Shown: positions 15,922 to 22,312 of the stretch, in pieces
Layout: each line of letters opens with the position of its first letter
Numbering within the stretch: the stretch's first letter is position 1
Assembly (NCBI GenBank): GCA_964512045.1
Contig: CAZEJK010000075.1
Span: 1-22,312, forward strand
Source: CAZEJK01 sp964512045
GTDB lineage: Bacteria > Acidobacteriota > Thermoanaerobaculia > Thermoanaerobaculales > Sulfomarinibacteraceae
DNA: 22,312 bases
Reading direction: 5' to 3'
Made by a program: the position numbers and the translations under genes
The notes under the pieces: generated by a model
The model's database searches: none
Told to the model about the DNA's origin: nothing
What the model saw: the letters and a program-made list of their open reading frames with translations, nothing else

Positions 15922-16719
15922 ATGGGCGAGGTGATAGTCCGAAGTCTGTGCAAAGACTACGTCGAACGGCGACGAAGGCCGCGCGCTGTCAACGGGACGT
16001 CGGCCCGCAAGGGTGAGGCTCTGCGTGTGCTGGACCACGTGGATCTCAATGTGAACGATGGCCAGCTGGTGTGTATCCTCGGTCCCTCCGGTTGTGGGAA
16101 GTCGACGTTACTCAGGATTCTGGCGGGGTTCGAGGGGGCGAGCTCCGGCCTGGTCCGGATCGATGGCGATCCGGTGCGCGGGCCGAGCTCGAACAACATC
16201 TTCGTTTTCCAGCACAGCGGTCTGCTGCCGTGGATGACGGTATGGGACAACGTGGAGCTCGGTGTCCGTCGCCTGGATGACAGCGAGGAGCGTGAGCGAC
16301 GGGTGCAGGAGTCGATCGATCTGGTGGAGCTCACGGGGTTCGAACGCAGCTATCCGCATCAGCTTTCCGGCGGCATGCAGCGGCGTGCAGAGCTCGCACG
16401 GGCGCTTGTGGTCAACCCAGAGATCCTCTTCATGGATGAACCGTTCTCCGGGCTCGACTTCCTCACTCGGTTGAAGCTCAGAGAAGAGATCATCAACATG
16501 CACCAGCTCCTCCAGAAGACGATACTGTTCATTACCCACGACATCGACGAGGCCTTGATCATGGGAGATCACCTGCTGGTGCTCAGTGAGCGCCCGTCCC
16601 GCGTCAAGCTCGATGTCTGTCTGGATTTTCCGCACCCGCGAGACTTCAACCGGAACCAGGAGCTGGCTGATCTCCGCAAGGAGCTGTACCGGGCCCTGGA
16701 GGTGCACTATGCCCTTTGA
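15922..16719 (+). CDS. ABC transporter ATP-binding protein, nitrate/sulfonate/taurine class
   Basis: The 265-residue cytoplasmic ATPase energises the adjacent permease. Walker A is GPSGCGKST (54-62), the Q-loop segment is FVFQHSGLLPWMTVWDNV, the signature is LSGGMQRRAELARAL (from 148), Walker B is ILFMDEPFSGLD (D172, E173) and the switch His is in FITHDIDEA. The PWMTVWDNV and C-terminal DFPHPRDFNRNQE segments are typical of the SsuB/TauB/NrtD group. A roughly 15-residue insertion (RRRRPRAVNGTSARKGEAL) between the first strand and the next is longer than usual. It follows the permease after 33 bases and overlaps the binding-protein gene by 11 bases. Confidence 0.95.
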   Translation: MGEVIVRSLCKDYVERRRRPRAVNGTSARKGEALRVLDHVDLNVNDGQLVCILGPSGCGKSTLLRILAGFEGASSGLVRIDGDPVRGPSSNNIFVFQHSGLLPWMTVWDNVELGVRRLDDSEERERRVQESIDLVELTGFERSYPHQLSGGMQRRAELARALVVNPEILFMDEPFSGLDFLTRLKLREEIINMHQLLQKTILFITHDIDEALIMGDHLLVLSERPSRVKLDVCLDFPHPRDFNRNQELADLRKELYRALEVHYAL

Positions 16720-17743
16720 GGCTCTGCGCGAGCAGATTCCGGCATCGGTCAAGGTGCTGACCGTATCGTTGGTATGGCTCATCGGGATCTCGGCGGCGCA
16801 CTGGGCGATGAACGCTGACCATCGTGGAGTCGATGTCGTGCGCATGGGCTACATGCCGGTGATCACCAACCTTGCGTGCCCCGTGCTCGATGCGGCGAGT
16901 CAGAAACGAGAGGACCTCAGGTTCGAGGCGCTCAAGTTCTCGTCGTTCGCGGAGATGGCGGAGGCCCTTCGCAACGGGCATATCGAGGCTGCGTTCATGA
17001 TCGCTCCACTCGCAGTCGTGCTGCGTCAGCAAGGGGCGGACGTCAAGGTCGTCGCGATCGGGAACCGCCATGAGAGCACGCTCGTGGTGCGTGCTGACCT
17101 TCATGCGACATCGATCCGCGATCTGGCCGGCCGGACGGTGGCGGTGCCGATGCGCTACTCAGGCCACAACCTCGCTTTGCGCAGGATGGCCAGGGACGCC
17201 GGCCTCGACCCTGCAGCGTTGCGGATTGTCGAGATGAACCCGCCGGACATGGCCGCCGCCTTGGCGACAGGCGCCCTCGATGCGTACTTCGTTGGAGAGC
17301 CGTTCGCTGCACAGACGGTGCGCAGCGGTGCGAGTCGCGTGATGAACTACGTGGAGGAGATCTGGCCAGGGTTCATCTGCAACCTCGTCGTGGTTCGCGC
17401 CGAGCTGACGCTCCAGGAGCCGGAGACGGTCGAGCTGCTCGTGAACGGGATTGTCCGTGCCGGTCTGTGGGCGAGGTCCCATCCGGACGAGGCGGCGGTG
17501 TTGGCGGCACGCTACTGGAACCAGCCGGTGGAGCTTGTGGAGTACACCCTGGCGAACCCTGAGGGTCGGTTCGTATACGACCGGTATCTACCCGTTGAAC
17601 AGGAGCTGGCCGAGATCGCAGAGGAGATGGTTGCGTGCCAGCTGACCGACTCGGCCGACGTTGGCGGACTTGTGGACGATACGTTCGCTCGTGCCGCTCC
17701 GACAGACGGCGTCGACTCACTCGACGACGTCCTGACGTGGTAG
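16709..17743 (+). CDS. ABC transporter substrate-binding protein, NMT1/CmpA-like, probably membrane-anchored
   Basis: The 344-residue protein has an N-terminal hydrophobic helix (VLTVSLVWLIGISAAHWAM) and no lipobox Cys or obvious AxA cleavage site, so it is probably anchored in the inner membrane rather than free in the periplasm. The rest is a type II binding-protein fold of the NMT1/CmpA/NrtA sort: RMGYMPVITNLACPVLDA, then GHIEAAFMIAPLAVVLRQQG, ATSIRDLAGRTVAVPMRYSG and DAYFVGEPFAAQTV. These are the usual order of landmarks for nitrate, bicarbonate or organic-sulfur sensors and importers. ATG 16709 has GGAGG upstream and overlaps the ATPase gene by 11 bases. It may also present bound ligand to a signalling protein, given the c-di-GMP enzyme next to it (inference). 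Confidence 0.88.
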   Translation: MPFEALREQIPASVKVLTVSLVWLIGISAAHWAMNADHRGVDVVRMGYMPVITNLACPVLDAASQKREDLRFEALKFSSFAEMAEALRNGHIEAAFMIAPLAVVLRQQGADVKVVAIGNRHESTLVVRADLHATSIRDLAGRTVAVPMRYSGHNLALRRMARDAGLDPAALRIVEMNPPDMAAALATGALDAYFVGEPFAAQTVRSGASRVMNYVEEIWPGFICNLVVVRAELTLQEPETVELLVNGIVRAGLWARSHPDEAAVLAARYWNQPVELVEYTLANPEGRFVYDRYLPVEQELAEIAEEMVACQLTDSADVGGLVDDTFARAAPTDGVDSLDDVLTW

Positions 17744-17756
17744 AAGAGGATCCAAG

Positions 17757-19475
17757 ATGGACCGGCCTCCCGATACAGGCGACCTGACCTCGCATCGTTC
17801 CGAGGATGGGCTTGACACGTTGCCGCATGAGAACCCACATCCCGTCGTGGCGTGTCGGTCGGACGGGAGCGTGATCTATCTCAACCCCGCCGCTCGGCAG
17901 CTTCTCCAAGAGCTGGATGCCGAACGTGTCGAGGCGCTGCTCGGCGATGGCCACGCGACGCGAACGCAGAGGAGCTTCGAGTGTCGGAAGGTCATCGAGC
18001 GCGTGGAGGTTCCGTTGGGGGGCAGGACGTTCTCCTGGTGGTACCGACCGGTACCATCGCGCGAGCAGGTGCTGGTGTACGGAGTCGAGATCACGCAGCG
18101 ACGGGAGGTCGAGGCGCAGTACGTCCATGACATCTCCCATGATCGGCTGACGGGCCTGTACAGCACAGTGGCCCTCCATGCCCACTTGCGCGGCCTTCTG
18201 GACTCCGGAGCTCGCCGGTTTGCGCTCGTCATCATGGACTGCGATCGCCTTCACCTGGTGAACGCGAGCCTCGGGTACCGTGCCGGCGACCAGCTGATCG
18301 TCGAGATCGGCGATCGGCTTTCCGCGGTCTTGCACAGCGATGGGTTCGTCGTCCGGCTTGGCGGCGACGAGTTCGCTGTGGTCATCGATGGTGTCGACAG
18401 TACGAAACAGCTCAGAGAGCGCCTCGTGGCGGTGCAACGAGCTCTTCACGAGCCGTTCTCGGTGGCCGGCTCGTGCGTCTACCCATCTCTCAGTATCGGT
18501 GCGGTGCTGTCAACTACCGAGCACAGCAGCGGCGAAGAGCTCTTGCGCGACGCCGATACGGCGCTCGGACGCGCCAAGGGAGTGGGTGGTGGGCGCATCG
18601 AGGTGTTCGCTGCACGGATGCGCGCATGGGCAGCCTCTGTGCATCAGCTCGAGTCAGACCTGCGCCTCGCGATCGAGCGGGATGAGCTGGAGCTGTTCTA
18701 TCAGCCGATAATCGACGTGAAAGAGGGTACCGCAACAGGGGGCGAGGCGCTGCTGCGATGGCGCCGTCCGTCAGGCAAGCTCGCAGCGGCGGGTGAGTTC
18801 ATCCAGGTTGCCGAGGAAAGCGATCTCATCTTCCCGATCAGCAACTGGGTCTTGGAGTCGGCGTGCCAACGGCTTGAGCTTTGGAGCATGCAGTCGTCTG
18901 CGATGCATGATGCGGTCATCAACGTGAACCTGTCTGCACGACAGTTTCTGGACCCGGATCTGGTGGGCGCGGTGGCGAGGTTGCTGCGTGGCCACAGGGT
19001 GAACCCCACCAGGTTGACGCTGGAGATCACAGAAAGCACTCTCCTGAGCGATCCCGTCACCGTCGGACGGGCGATCGGTCAGTTGCGAGATCTGGGCCTG
19101 AGGATCTGTATCGACGATTTCGGGACCGGGTACTCCTCGTTGAGCTACCTGAGCCAGTTCAAGTTCGACATGCTCAAGATCGATCGGACCTTCGTTCGCA
19201 GGATCGACCAGGACAGCTCGAAGAACGAGATCGTCAAGGCCGTCATCGGTCTTTCGAACAGCCTGGGGATGACGGTGGTGGCGGAGGGCGTGGAGCGGGA
19301 GAGTGAGCTCGAGATTCTCAGACAGCTGGGCTGTGAGCATGTACAGGGGTTCCTGTTTGCTCGCCCGATGGTGGTGGCAGACTTCGAACGGTACTACGCG
19401 AGCTCGGCGTTGTGCGAGCGATCGGAGAGCGAAGGCATCCCTGAGCAAAGCGTGGGATGCGTCGGAGAGGGGTGA
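17757..19475 (+). CDS. PAS-GGDEF-EAL c-di-GMP turnover protein
   Basis: The 572-residue protein has no membrane segment. A PAS-like sensor (about 25-120, ACRSDGSVIYLNPAARQLL) precedes GGDEF (about 128-285) and EAL (about 300-550). The EAL domain looks fully active as a c-di-GMP phosphodiesterase: EALLRW at 330-335, NVNLSARQF, EITES, DDFGTGYSSL with D453 and D454, KIDRTFV and VAEGVE. The GGDEF motif itself is intact (202-206), but the substrate loop reads DCDRLHLVNASLGYRAGD, where the common form is FKxIND and GH, so Lys, Asp and His are changed. The RxxD inhibitory site is also absent (HSD). Net phosphodiesterase activity with a GTP-sensing or weak cyclase domain is inferred. It starts 13 bases after the binding-protein gene behind GAAGAGGA. 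Confidence 0.93.
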   Translation: MDRPPDTGDLTSHRSEDGLDTLPHENPHPVVACRSDGSVIYLNPAARQLLQELDAERVEALLGDGHATRTQRSFECRKVIERVEVPLGGRTFSWWYRPVPSREQVLVYGVEITQRREVEAQYVHDISHDRLTGLYSTVALHAHLRGLLDSGARRFALVIMDCDRLHLVNASLGYRAGDQLIVEIGDRLSAVLHSDGFVVRLGGDEFAVVIDGVDSTKQLRERLVAVQRALHEPFSVAGSCVYPSLSIGAVLSTTEHSSGEELLRDADTALGRAKGVGGGRIEVFAARMRAWAASVHQLESDLRLAIERDELELFYQPIIDVKEGTATGGEALLRWRRPSGKLAAAGEFIQVAEESDLIFPISNWVLESACQRLELWSMQSSAMHDAVINVNLSARQFLDPDLVGAVARLLRGHRVNPTRLTLEITESTLLSDPVTVGRAIGQLRDLGLRICIDDFGTGYSSLSYLSQFKFDMLKIDRTFVRRIDQDSSKNEIVKAVIGLSNSLGMTVVAEGVERESELEILRQLGCEHVQGFLFARPMVVADFERYYASSALCERSESEGIPEQSVGCVGEG

Positions 19476-19478
19476 AGG

Positions 19479-20048
19479 GTGGCAGCGTCTCGGGGCCTGA
19501 GCCGGCAGATGACGTTCTACATGGTGTTTCTGGCCACCGTGTTCACCACTCTGGCGGTTGAGATCAGCGTGTTGCTGTACGGTCCGCGAATCTCCGGAGC
19601 GTTGCAGATGGCGGCGAGACCGGGCCATGAGGTCGATGTGGCATCGGTCGTGGATCTCATCGCGCTCAAGGTTCTCGTGATGCTGGCGATCCTGTTGGTC
19701 GCCATCATTCTGGTGATGACCCTGTTTATCAAGCGCGTCACGATACCTCTGTCGAAGCTCACGCAGGCGGCGACGGCGATTACTCAGGGAGATCTTTCGG
19801 TCACCGCGCCGGTGGAGACGCAGGATGAGCTGGCGCTACTGGGACGGCACATCAACGAGCTGGCGGCAAACTACCAGGAGCTCTTGCTGCTCGTCGACGA
19901 TCTGACCCGCAGGGCTCAGGTGCTCAGTCAAACCTCGGTGTTGGAAGGCGGCAAGCACCCGCCACCGGCGATGCAGGAGGTCATCGACGAGCTGCGTGAC
20001 ATCGTGATGGACTTTGCAGCTGCGTACTACGGCGCGGAGGATGCGTGA
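19479..20048 (+). CDS. Short membrane protein with HAMP domain, no output domain (copy 2)
   Basis: The 189-residue protein starts at GTG, 3 bases after the previous stop. Two membrane segments (about 9-32 and 57-83, the second VLVMLAILLVAIILVMTLFI) flank a roughly 25-residue periplasmic loop. A HAMP domain follows (about 84-138: VTIPLSKLTQAATAITQGDL). The C-terminal helix contains LAANYQELLLLV (128-139) and then VIDELRDIVMDF. The same order and the same helix are seen in the protein at 7168-7707, so they are paralogues, this one with a larger loop and a more canonical HAMP. No catalytic domain is present. Its place between the c-di-GMP enzyme and the TauE-like permease suggests it passes a membrane signal to the PAS-GGDEF-EAL protein (inference). 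Confidence 0.82.
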   Translation: MAASRGLSRQMTFYMVFLATVFTTLAVEISVLLYGPRISGALQMAARPGHEVDVASVVDLIALKVLVMLAILLVAIILVMTLFIKRVTIPLSKLTQAATAITQGDLSVTAPVETQDELALLGRHINELAANYQELLLLVDDLTRRAQVLSQTSVLEGGKHPPPAMQEVIDELRDIVMDFAAAYYGAEDA

Positions 20049-20794
20049 GCTGGTTGATGCTTCCGGCCGGAGTGGTCATCTCCATCTTGGCGATGTTCTC
20101 AGGTCTCGGTGGAGGAGTGTTGTGGGTTCCGTGGCTGATCGCTGTCATGGGGGTCGAGCCGCGCACTGCGGTGCTGTGTGCGCTGCTGATCCAGTGTGCC
20201 GGTCAGCTTTCGGGGACCGTCGCGAACATGCGTCAGCGGAGAATCGCGTGGCCGTTGGTGGTGCAACAGGCGACAGTGGCAGTCCCGACGGCCGTGGCGG
20301 GTGCGGTCGTCGGTCGGGCTGTCGATGCCGATTGGCTCGAGGTTGTGTTAGGGCTGCTGACGTTTGCCATCGCGTACATCTTCTTGCGCGGCGACGACCT
20401 GTTCGAGATGGGCCGGGACACGCCAGATCTTGAAGCGGGGAGGAGCGTGCGGTGGATCTCTGCGGCCGGTGGTGTGCTCACCGGTTTGGTGTCGGTCGGC
20501 GTGGGGGATCTGCTCGTTCCTGCGTTCAACAAGAGATGCCAGTTGACGATGGCCAGAGCGGTGGCATCGGGCATCGCATTGATGCTGATGCTCTCGACGG
20601 TGGCCGCGGTGACTCACGTGGTGCTGGGGGGAGAGGTTCCTGTTGCGTTGGTTGTGCCCGGGGTCGTCGGTGTGGTGATCGGCGCACCGATCGGCACTGG
20701 ACTGCACCGCAAGGTGAGCGAGCTCCGGTTCAAGGAGGTGTTCGTTCTCCTCCTCGTGTTCCTTGCATCCCATGTGACGTTCAACGCGTTCTGA
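20045..20794 (+). CDS. TauE/SafE family membrane permease
   Basis: The 249-residue integral membrane protein has about eight hydrophobic segments. The N-terminal segment GVVISILAMFSGLGGGVLWVPWLI carries the Gly-rich GxGGG pattern typical of the TauE/SafE (DUF81) family, and a second inverted repeat begins with GGVLTGLVSVGVGDLLVPAF, which holds the equivalent G-x-G-x-G region. Family members export sulfite, sulfoacetate or related organic anions. The GTG start overlaps the preceding stop by 4 bases. It ends the long + strand gene train, 23 bases before a convergent minus-strand gene, with no clear terminator between them. Together with an importer of the taurine/sulfonate class it hints at an organosulfur substrate, but that is inference from family habits only. 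Confidence 0.88.
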   Translation: MSWLMLPAGVVISILAMFSGLGGGVLWVPWLIAVMGVEPRTAVLCALLIQCAGQLSGTVANMRQRRIAWPLVVQQATVAVPTAVAGAVVGRAVDADWLEVVLGLLTFAIAYIFLRGDDLFEMGRDTPDLEAGRSVRWISAAGGVLTGLVSVGVGDLLVPAFNKRCQLTMARAVASGIALMLMLSTVAAVTHVVLGGEVPVALVVPGVVGVVIGAPIGTGLHRKVSELRFKEVFVLLLVFLASHVTFNAF

Positions 20795-20817
20795 GGGTAG
20801 CGCGACGCAACGGGACT

Positions 20818-21345
20818 CTACTCGGCCGGTTCGGATGGGCTGTCAGAGAGGACGTCGCCGGACGGATCTCCGCCGCTGTCGACGCGAACGTGAAAGAACG
20901 CGGTGGCCAGGACAAGCTCGAAGTCTTCCAGGTTCTTCTTGGTGGTGTCAGTGGCGCTGGTGGTTGCAAAACGGACCACAGCTGCCAGGGGACGTTCGCT
21001 GAGGCTTGCGGTCAAGTGCTCGACGGGCTGTCCTGTGAAGGTGGTAAGGAGCTCCTGCAGCCTGCTGATCGCGGTGTGCTCCGCCTCGGCGTCGTCGCCG
21101 ATGAGGAGCAGCACGAGGCGTGATGGAGCACCGCAGGAGTACAAGCACGCGAGTCCGGCCGACTCATGATCGGAGATCCATTGCAGCTCTGCCCGCCAGA
21201 TGCCGGGCAGTGGGACGCGGTAGCTGCCAACAACAACGAGATCCTTGGCTGGCGCCAGAAGTGAAGACGATACGGAGTCGGTTGAGTGGGAGCTCTTGTG
21301 GAGGATCCAGCCGTTTGGTGTCAGGAGCGTACGGGAGAACTGCAT
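20818..21345 (-). CDS. Hypothetical protein, 175 residues
   Basis: I do not recognise this protein. It is predicted soluble: there is no signal peptide and no membrane segment. Beta-strand-like stretches (KDLVVVGSYRVPLPGIWRAE, SRLVLLLIGDD, PLAAVVRFATT) alternate with helices (HTAISRLQELLTTF), which looks like a small alpha/beta domain. The C-terminus is a polar Ser/Asp/Pro/Glu tail. It is transcribed against the gene train and divergently from the cytochrome gene, sharing a roughly 200-base upstream region. No strong ribosome site precedes ATG 21345. The overlapping + strand frames have atypical composition, which supports the minus-strand reading, but function is unknown. Confidence 0.6.
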   Translation of the reverse strand: MQFSRTLLTPNGWILHKSSHSTDSVSSSLLAPAKDLVVVGSYRVPLPGIWRAELQWISDHESAGLACLYSCGAPSRLVLLLIGDDAEAEHTAISRLQELLTTFTGQPVEHLTASLSERPLAAVVRFATTSATDTTKKNLEDFELVLATAFFHVRVDSGGDPSGDVLSDSPSEPAE

Positions 21346-21466
21346 CGCTCGAGTGTAACGCGGAAAGCCGTGACGCGCCGTCGGGTTCGAGCAAAGGTGG
21401 AAGAGTCAACCTCCCAGCTCTGGCCAGAAGCTAGATTGCGACGCGATATCATTATTAACGAGGGAC

Positions 21467-21496
21467 TTGCGGGTTGTCAACGTGGTTTGCTACAGT
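21467..21496 (+). promoter_or_regulatory. Possible sigma-70-type promoter for the cytochrome gene
   Basis: TTGCGG (21467-21472) and TACAGT (21491-21496) are separated by 18 bases and lie about 48 bases before ATG 21544. The match is moderate and read by eye only. Confidence 0.3.
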
Positions 21497-21527
21497 CTTT
21501 CTGTCGGTCAGCACGGCCGACGACACG

Positions 21528-21535
21528 AAGGAGGG
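21528..21535 (+). promoter_or_regulatory. Ribosome binding site for the cytochrome gene
   Basis: AAGGAGGG ends 8 bases before ATG 21544. This fixes the start immediately before a good signal peptide; in-frame codons further upstream lack such a site. Confidence 0.8.
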
Positions 21536-21543
21536 TATCGCCG

Positions 21544-22002
21544 ATGAAGCGAGGGATTTTCTGTGCGGTGAGTATCGCAGTGGTCATGATGGGTGCGACG
21601 GCGTTGATCGCCCAAGAGCACGAGTACGTGGGGCATGACAAGTGCAAGATGTGTCACAAGGTGCAGCACGGATCGTGGATGGAGACGACCCACGCGAAGG
21701 CCACCGAAGCTGCCAAGAATGCAACCGATCGCGAGTACTCCGCAGAGTGCCTGAGCTGCCACGCCACCAACAACACCGAGGATCTTCCCGGTGTGCAGTG
21801 CGAGGCGTGCCACGGCCCTGGCTCCGACTACAAGAAGATGAGCATCATGAAGGACCGCGAGAAGTCCGTTGCGAACGGTCTGATCATTCCGACTCAGGAG
21901 CTGTGCGACACATGCCATGTCGGCGATGACCACGCTCCCGCTGTCAACTACGAAGAGAATGTGGACAACAAGGACGCCATCCACGAGTTCAAGAACGAGT
22001 AG
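21544..22002 (+). CDS. Small periplasmic tetraheme cytochrome c (c554-like)
   Basis: The 152-residue protein has a signal peptide (MKRGIFCAVSIAVVMMGATA, cleavage probably after LIA before QEHEY). Four CxxCH haem-binding motifs follow: CKMCH at 34-38, CLSCH at 69-73, CEACH at 86-90 and CDTCH at 121-125. The segment CHKVQHGSWMETTHAKA after the first haem and CEACHGPGSDY at the third resemble the cytochrome c554/c-prime group, where extra His residues serve as distal ligands. The protein is shorter than c554 itself (about 210 residues). It is probably a periplasmic electron carrier; its partner is not in the window. It has its own ribosome site, a possible promoter and a terminator, so it is likely a single-gene unit. 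Confidence 0.92.
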   Translation: MKRGIFCAVSIAVVMMGATALIAQEHEYVGHDKCKMCHKVQHGSWMETTHAKATEAAKNATDREYSAECLSCHATNNTEDLPGVQCEACHGPGSDYKKMSIMKDREKSVANGLIIPTQELCDTCHVGDDHAPAVNYEENVDNKDAIHEFKNE

Positions 22003-22035
22003 CAGTCGGGTTCCTGGCTTCCAGGTTGACTATAC

Positions 22036-22068
22036 AGCGCAGGGCGTGGCCCTGCGCTATTCGTTTTT
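22036..22068 (+). terminator. Rho-independent terminator after the cytochrome gene
   Basis: A perfect 10-base stem (AGCGCAGGGC pairing with GCCCTGCGCT, 22036-22045 and 22049-22058) closes a GTG loop and is followed by a T-rich run ending TTTTT at 22064-22068. It lies 33 bases after the cytochrome stop. There is no T-run on the other side, so it works in the + direction only. Confidence 0.85.
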
Positions 22069-22312
22069 GGGAGGGTCGTTCACTCGCAGTGGCGGCGACG
22101 CTCCAGAACCGTCCGGGACTCCGGTCCAGTCAGCGCCAGCCGGAAAGGAGATCTCCGGTCTCCGGTGAAGACACGGCGCGCATCGATTGAGGCCTGCTCG
22201 TCGACACAACGTTAAGGTCTCGCGCGGAAATAGCTTCGGCCCGCCCTTACTCACGAAATCCTCAACGTCGGCAAGGCTACGCCTGCGGTTTCGTTCGATC
22301 GGGCGAACCAAA
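22069..22312. other. Terminal region without a defensible gene
   Basis: From the cytochrome stop to the window edge (22003-22312) the only clear element is the terminator. The remaining 244 bases have mixed composition. They contain a small inverted repeat near the edge (GTTCG at 22293-22297, CGAAC at 22304-22308) and a minus-strand open frame (22057-22311) that is Arg/Pro-rich, has no recognisable domain, and runs into the terminator stem. It may be non-coding, a dispersed repeat or the edge of another gene. Confidence 0.4.

Larger units (their letters stand above)
21346..21543. promoter_or_regulatory. Divergent intergenic region
   Basis: These 198 bases separate the minus-strand hypothetical gene from the cytochrome gene. 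They contain the most AT-rich patch of the area (around 21446-21459, GATATCATTATTAA), as expected for a region carrying promoters. No clear operator palindrome was found beyond the 6-base GATATC. Confidence 0.5.

Noticed and set aside
14746..16038. Minus-strand open frame of 430 residues spanning the barrel and permease genes
   Set aside because: It crosses three real + strand genes, has a highly biased His/Arg/Pro composition and no start signals.
21474..21496. TTGTCA ... TACAGT as a promoter for the cytochrome gene
   Set aside because: The spacing is only 11 bases, too short for a sigma-70 promoter; the TTGCGG box 18 bases from TACAGT fits better.
22013..22025. Small hairpin CCTGG-CTT-CCAGG after the cytochrome stop
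   Set aside because: A 5-base stem without a T-run; the stronger terminator follows directly.
22057..22311. Minus-strand open frame of 84 residues at the window edge
   Set aside because: It runs through the terminator stem, is Arg/Pro-rich, and shows no domain; kept only as a possibility in the terminal region entry.
1..22312. CRISPR arrays, insertion sequences, tRNA or rRNA genes
   Set aside because: No regularly spaced repeats, transposase motifs or RNA-gene sequences were seen by reading both strands.

Overview
The window is GC-rich (above 60% by eye) and gene-dense. It comes from a Gram-negative bacterium: there is a predicted outer-membrane barrel, a methyl-accepting chemoreceptor with its array proteins, and a periplasmic tetraheme cytochrome c. 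Lineage is uncertain. DUF4388 (PATAN)-receiver fusions, a ParA inside a che cluster and small c554-like cytochromes would suit Acidobacteriota or a deltaproteobacterial-type group, but that is inference.

Bases 1-14294 hold a chemosensory operon, all on the + strand: ParA (cut by the window edge), a CheB-like protein with a lost active site, a DUF4388-receiver-CheB-like fusion, CheW, a transmembrane chemoreceptor, two single-domain receivers, a short HAMP membrane protein, a 1474-residue CheA, a third inactive-looking CheB-like protein and finally a CheB with a full catalytic triad. No CheR is present.

Bases 14291-20794 continue on the same strand with gaps of 33 bases or less. They encode an outer-membrane protein of TorF/Gcw_chp type, an ABC importer of the nitrate/sulfonate/taurine class (permease, ATPase, binding protein), a PAS-GGDEF-EAL protein, a second short HAMP membrane protein related to the first, and a TauE/SafE permease. 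From base 1 to 20794 no gap exceeds 35 bases and many stops and starts overlap by 4 bases, so the whole stretch could be one transcription unit. The two related HAMP proteins, one in each half, also tie the halves together.

Bases 20818-21345 carry an unrecognised protein on the minus strand. It is divergent from a four-heme cytochrome c (21544-22002), which ends at a clear intrinsic terminator. The last 244 bases hold no gene I can defend.

The most unusual content is the chemosensory half. Three CheB-like proteins keep their phospho-acceptor Asp but have lost the catalytic Ser and His, beside one intact CheB. The CheA carries two Hpt domains with His, two Hpt-like regions without a recognisable motif, and an embedded helix-hairpin-helix module. 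Two tandem receivers carry Arg where Pro is usual. A reasonable model (inference) is a chemosensory system whose output goes partly through non-enzymatic CheB-like receivers and is linked to solute uptake and c-di-GMP turnover rather than only to flagellar switching.
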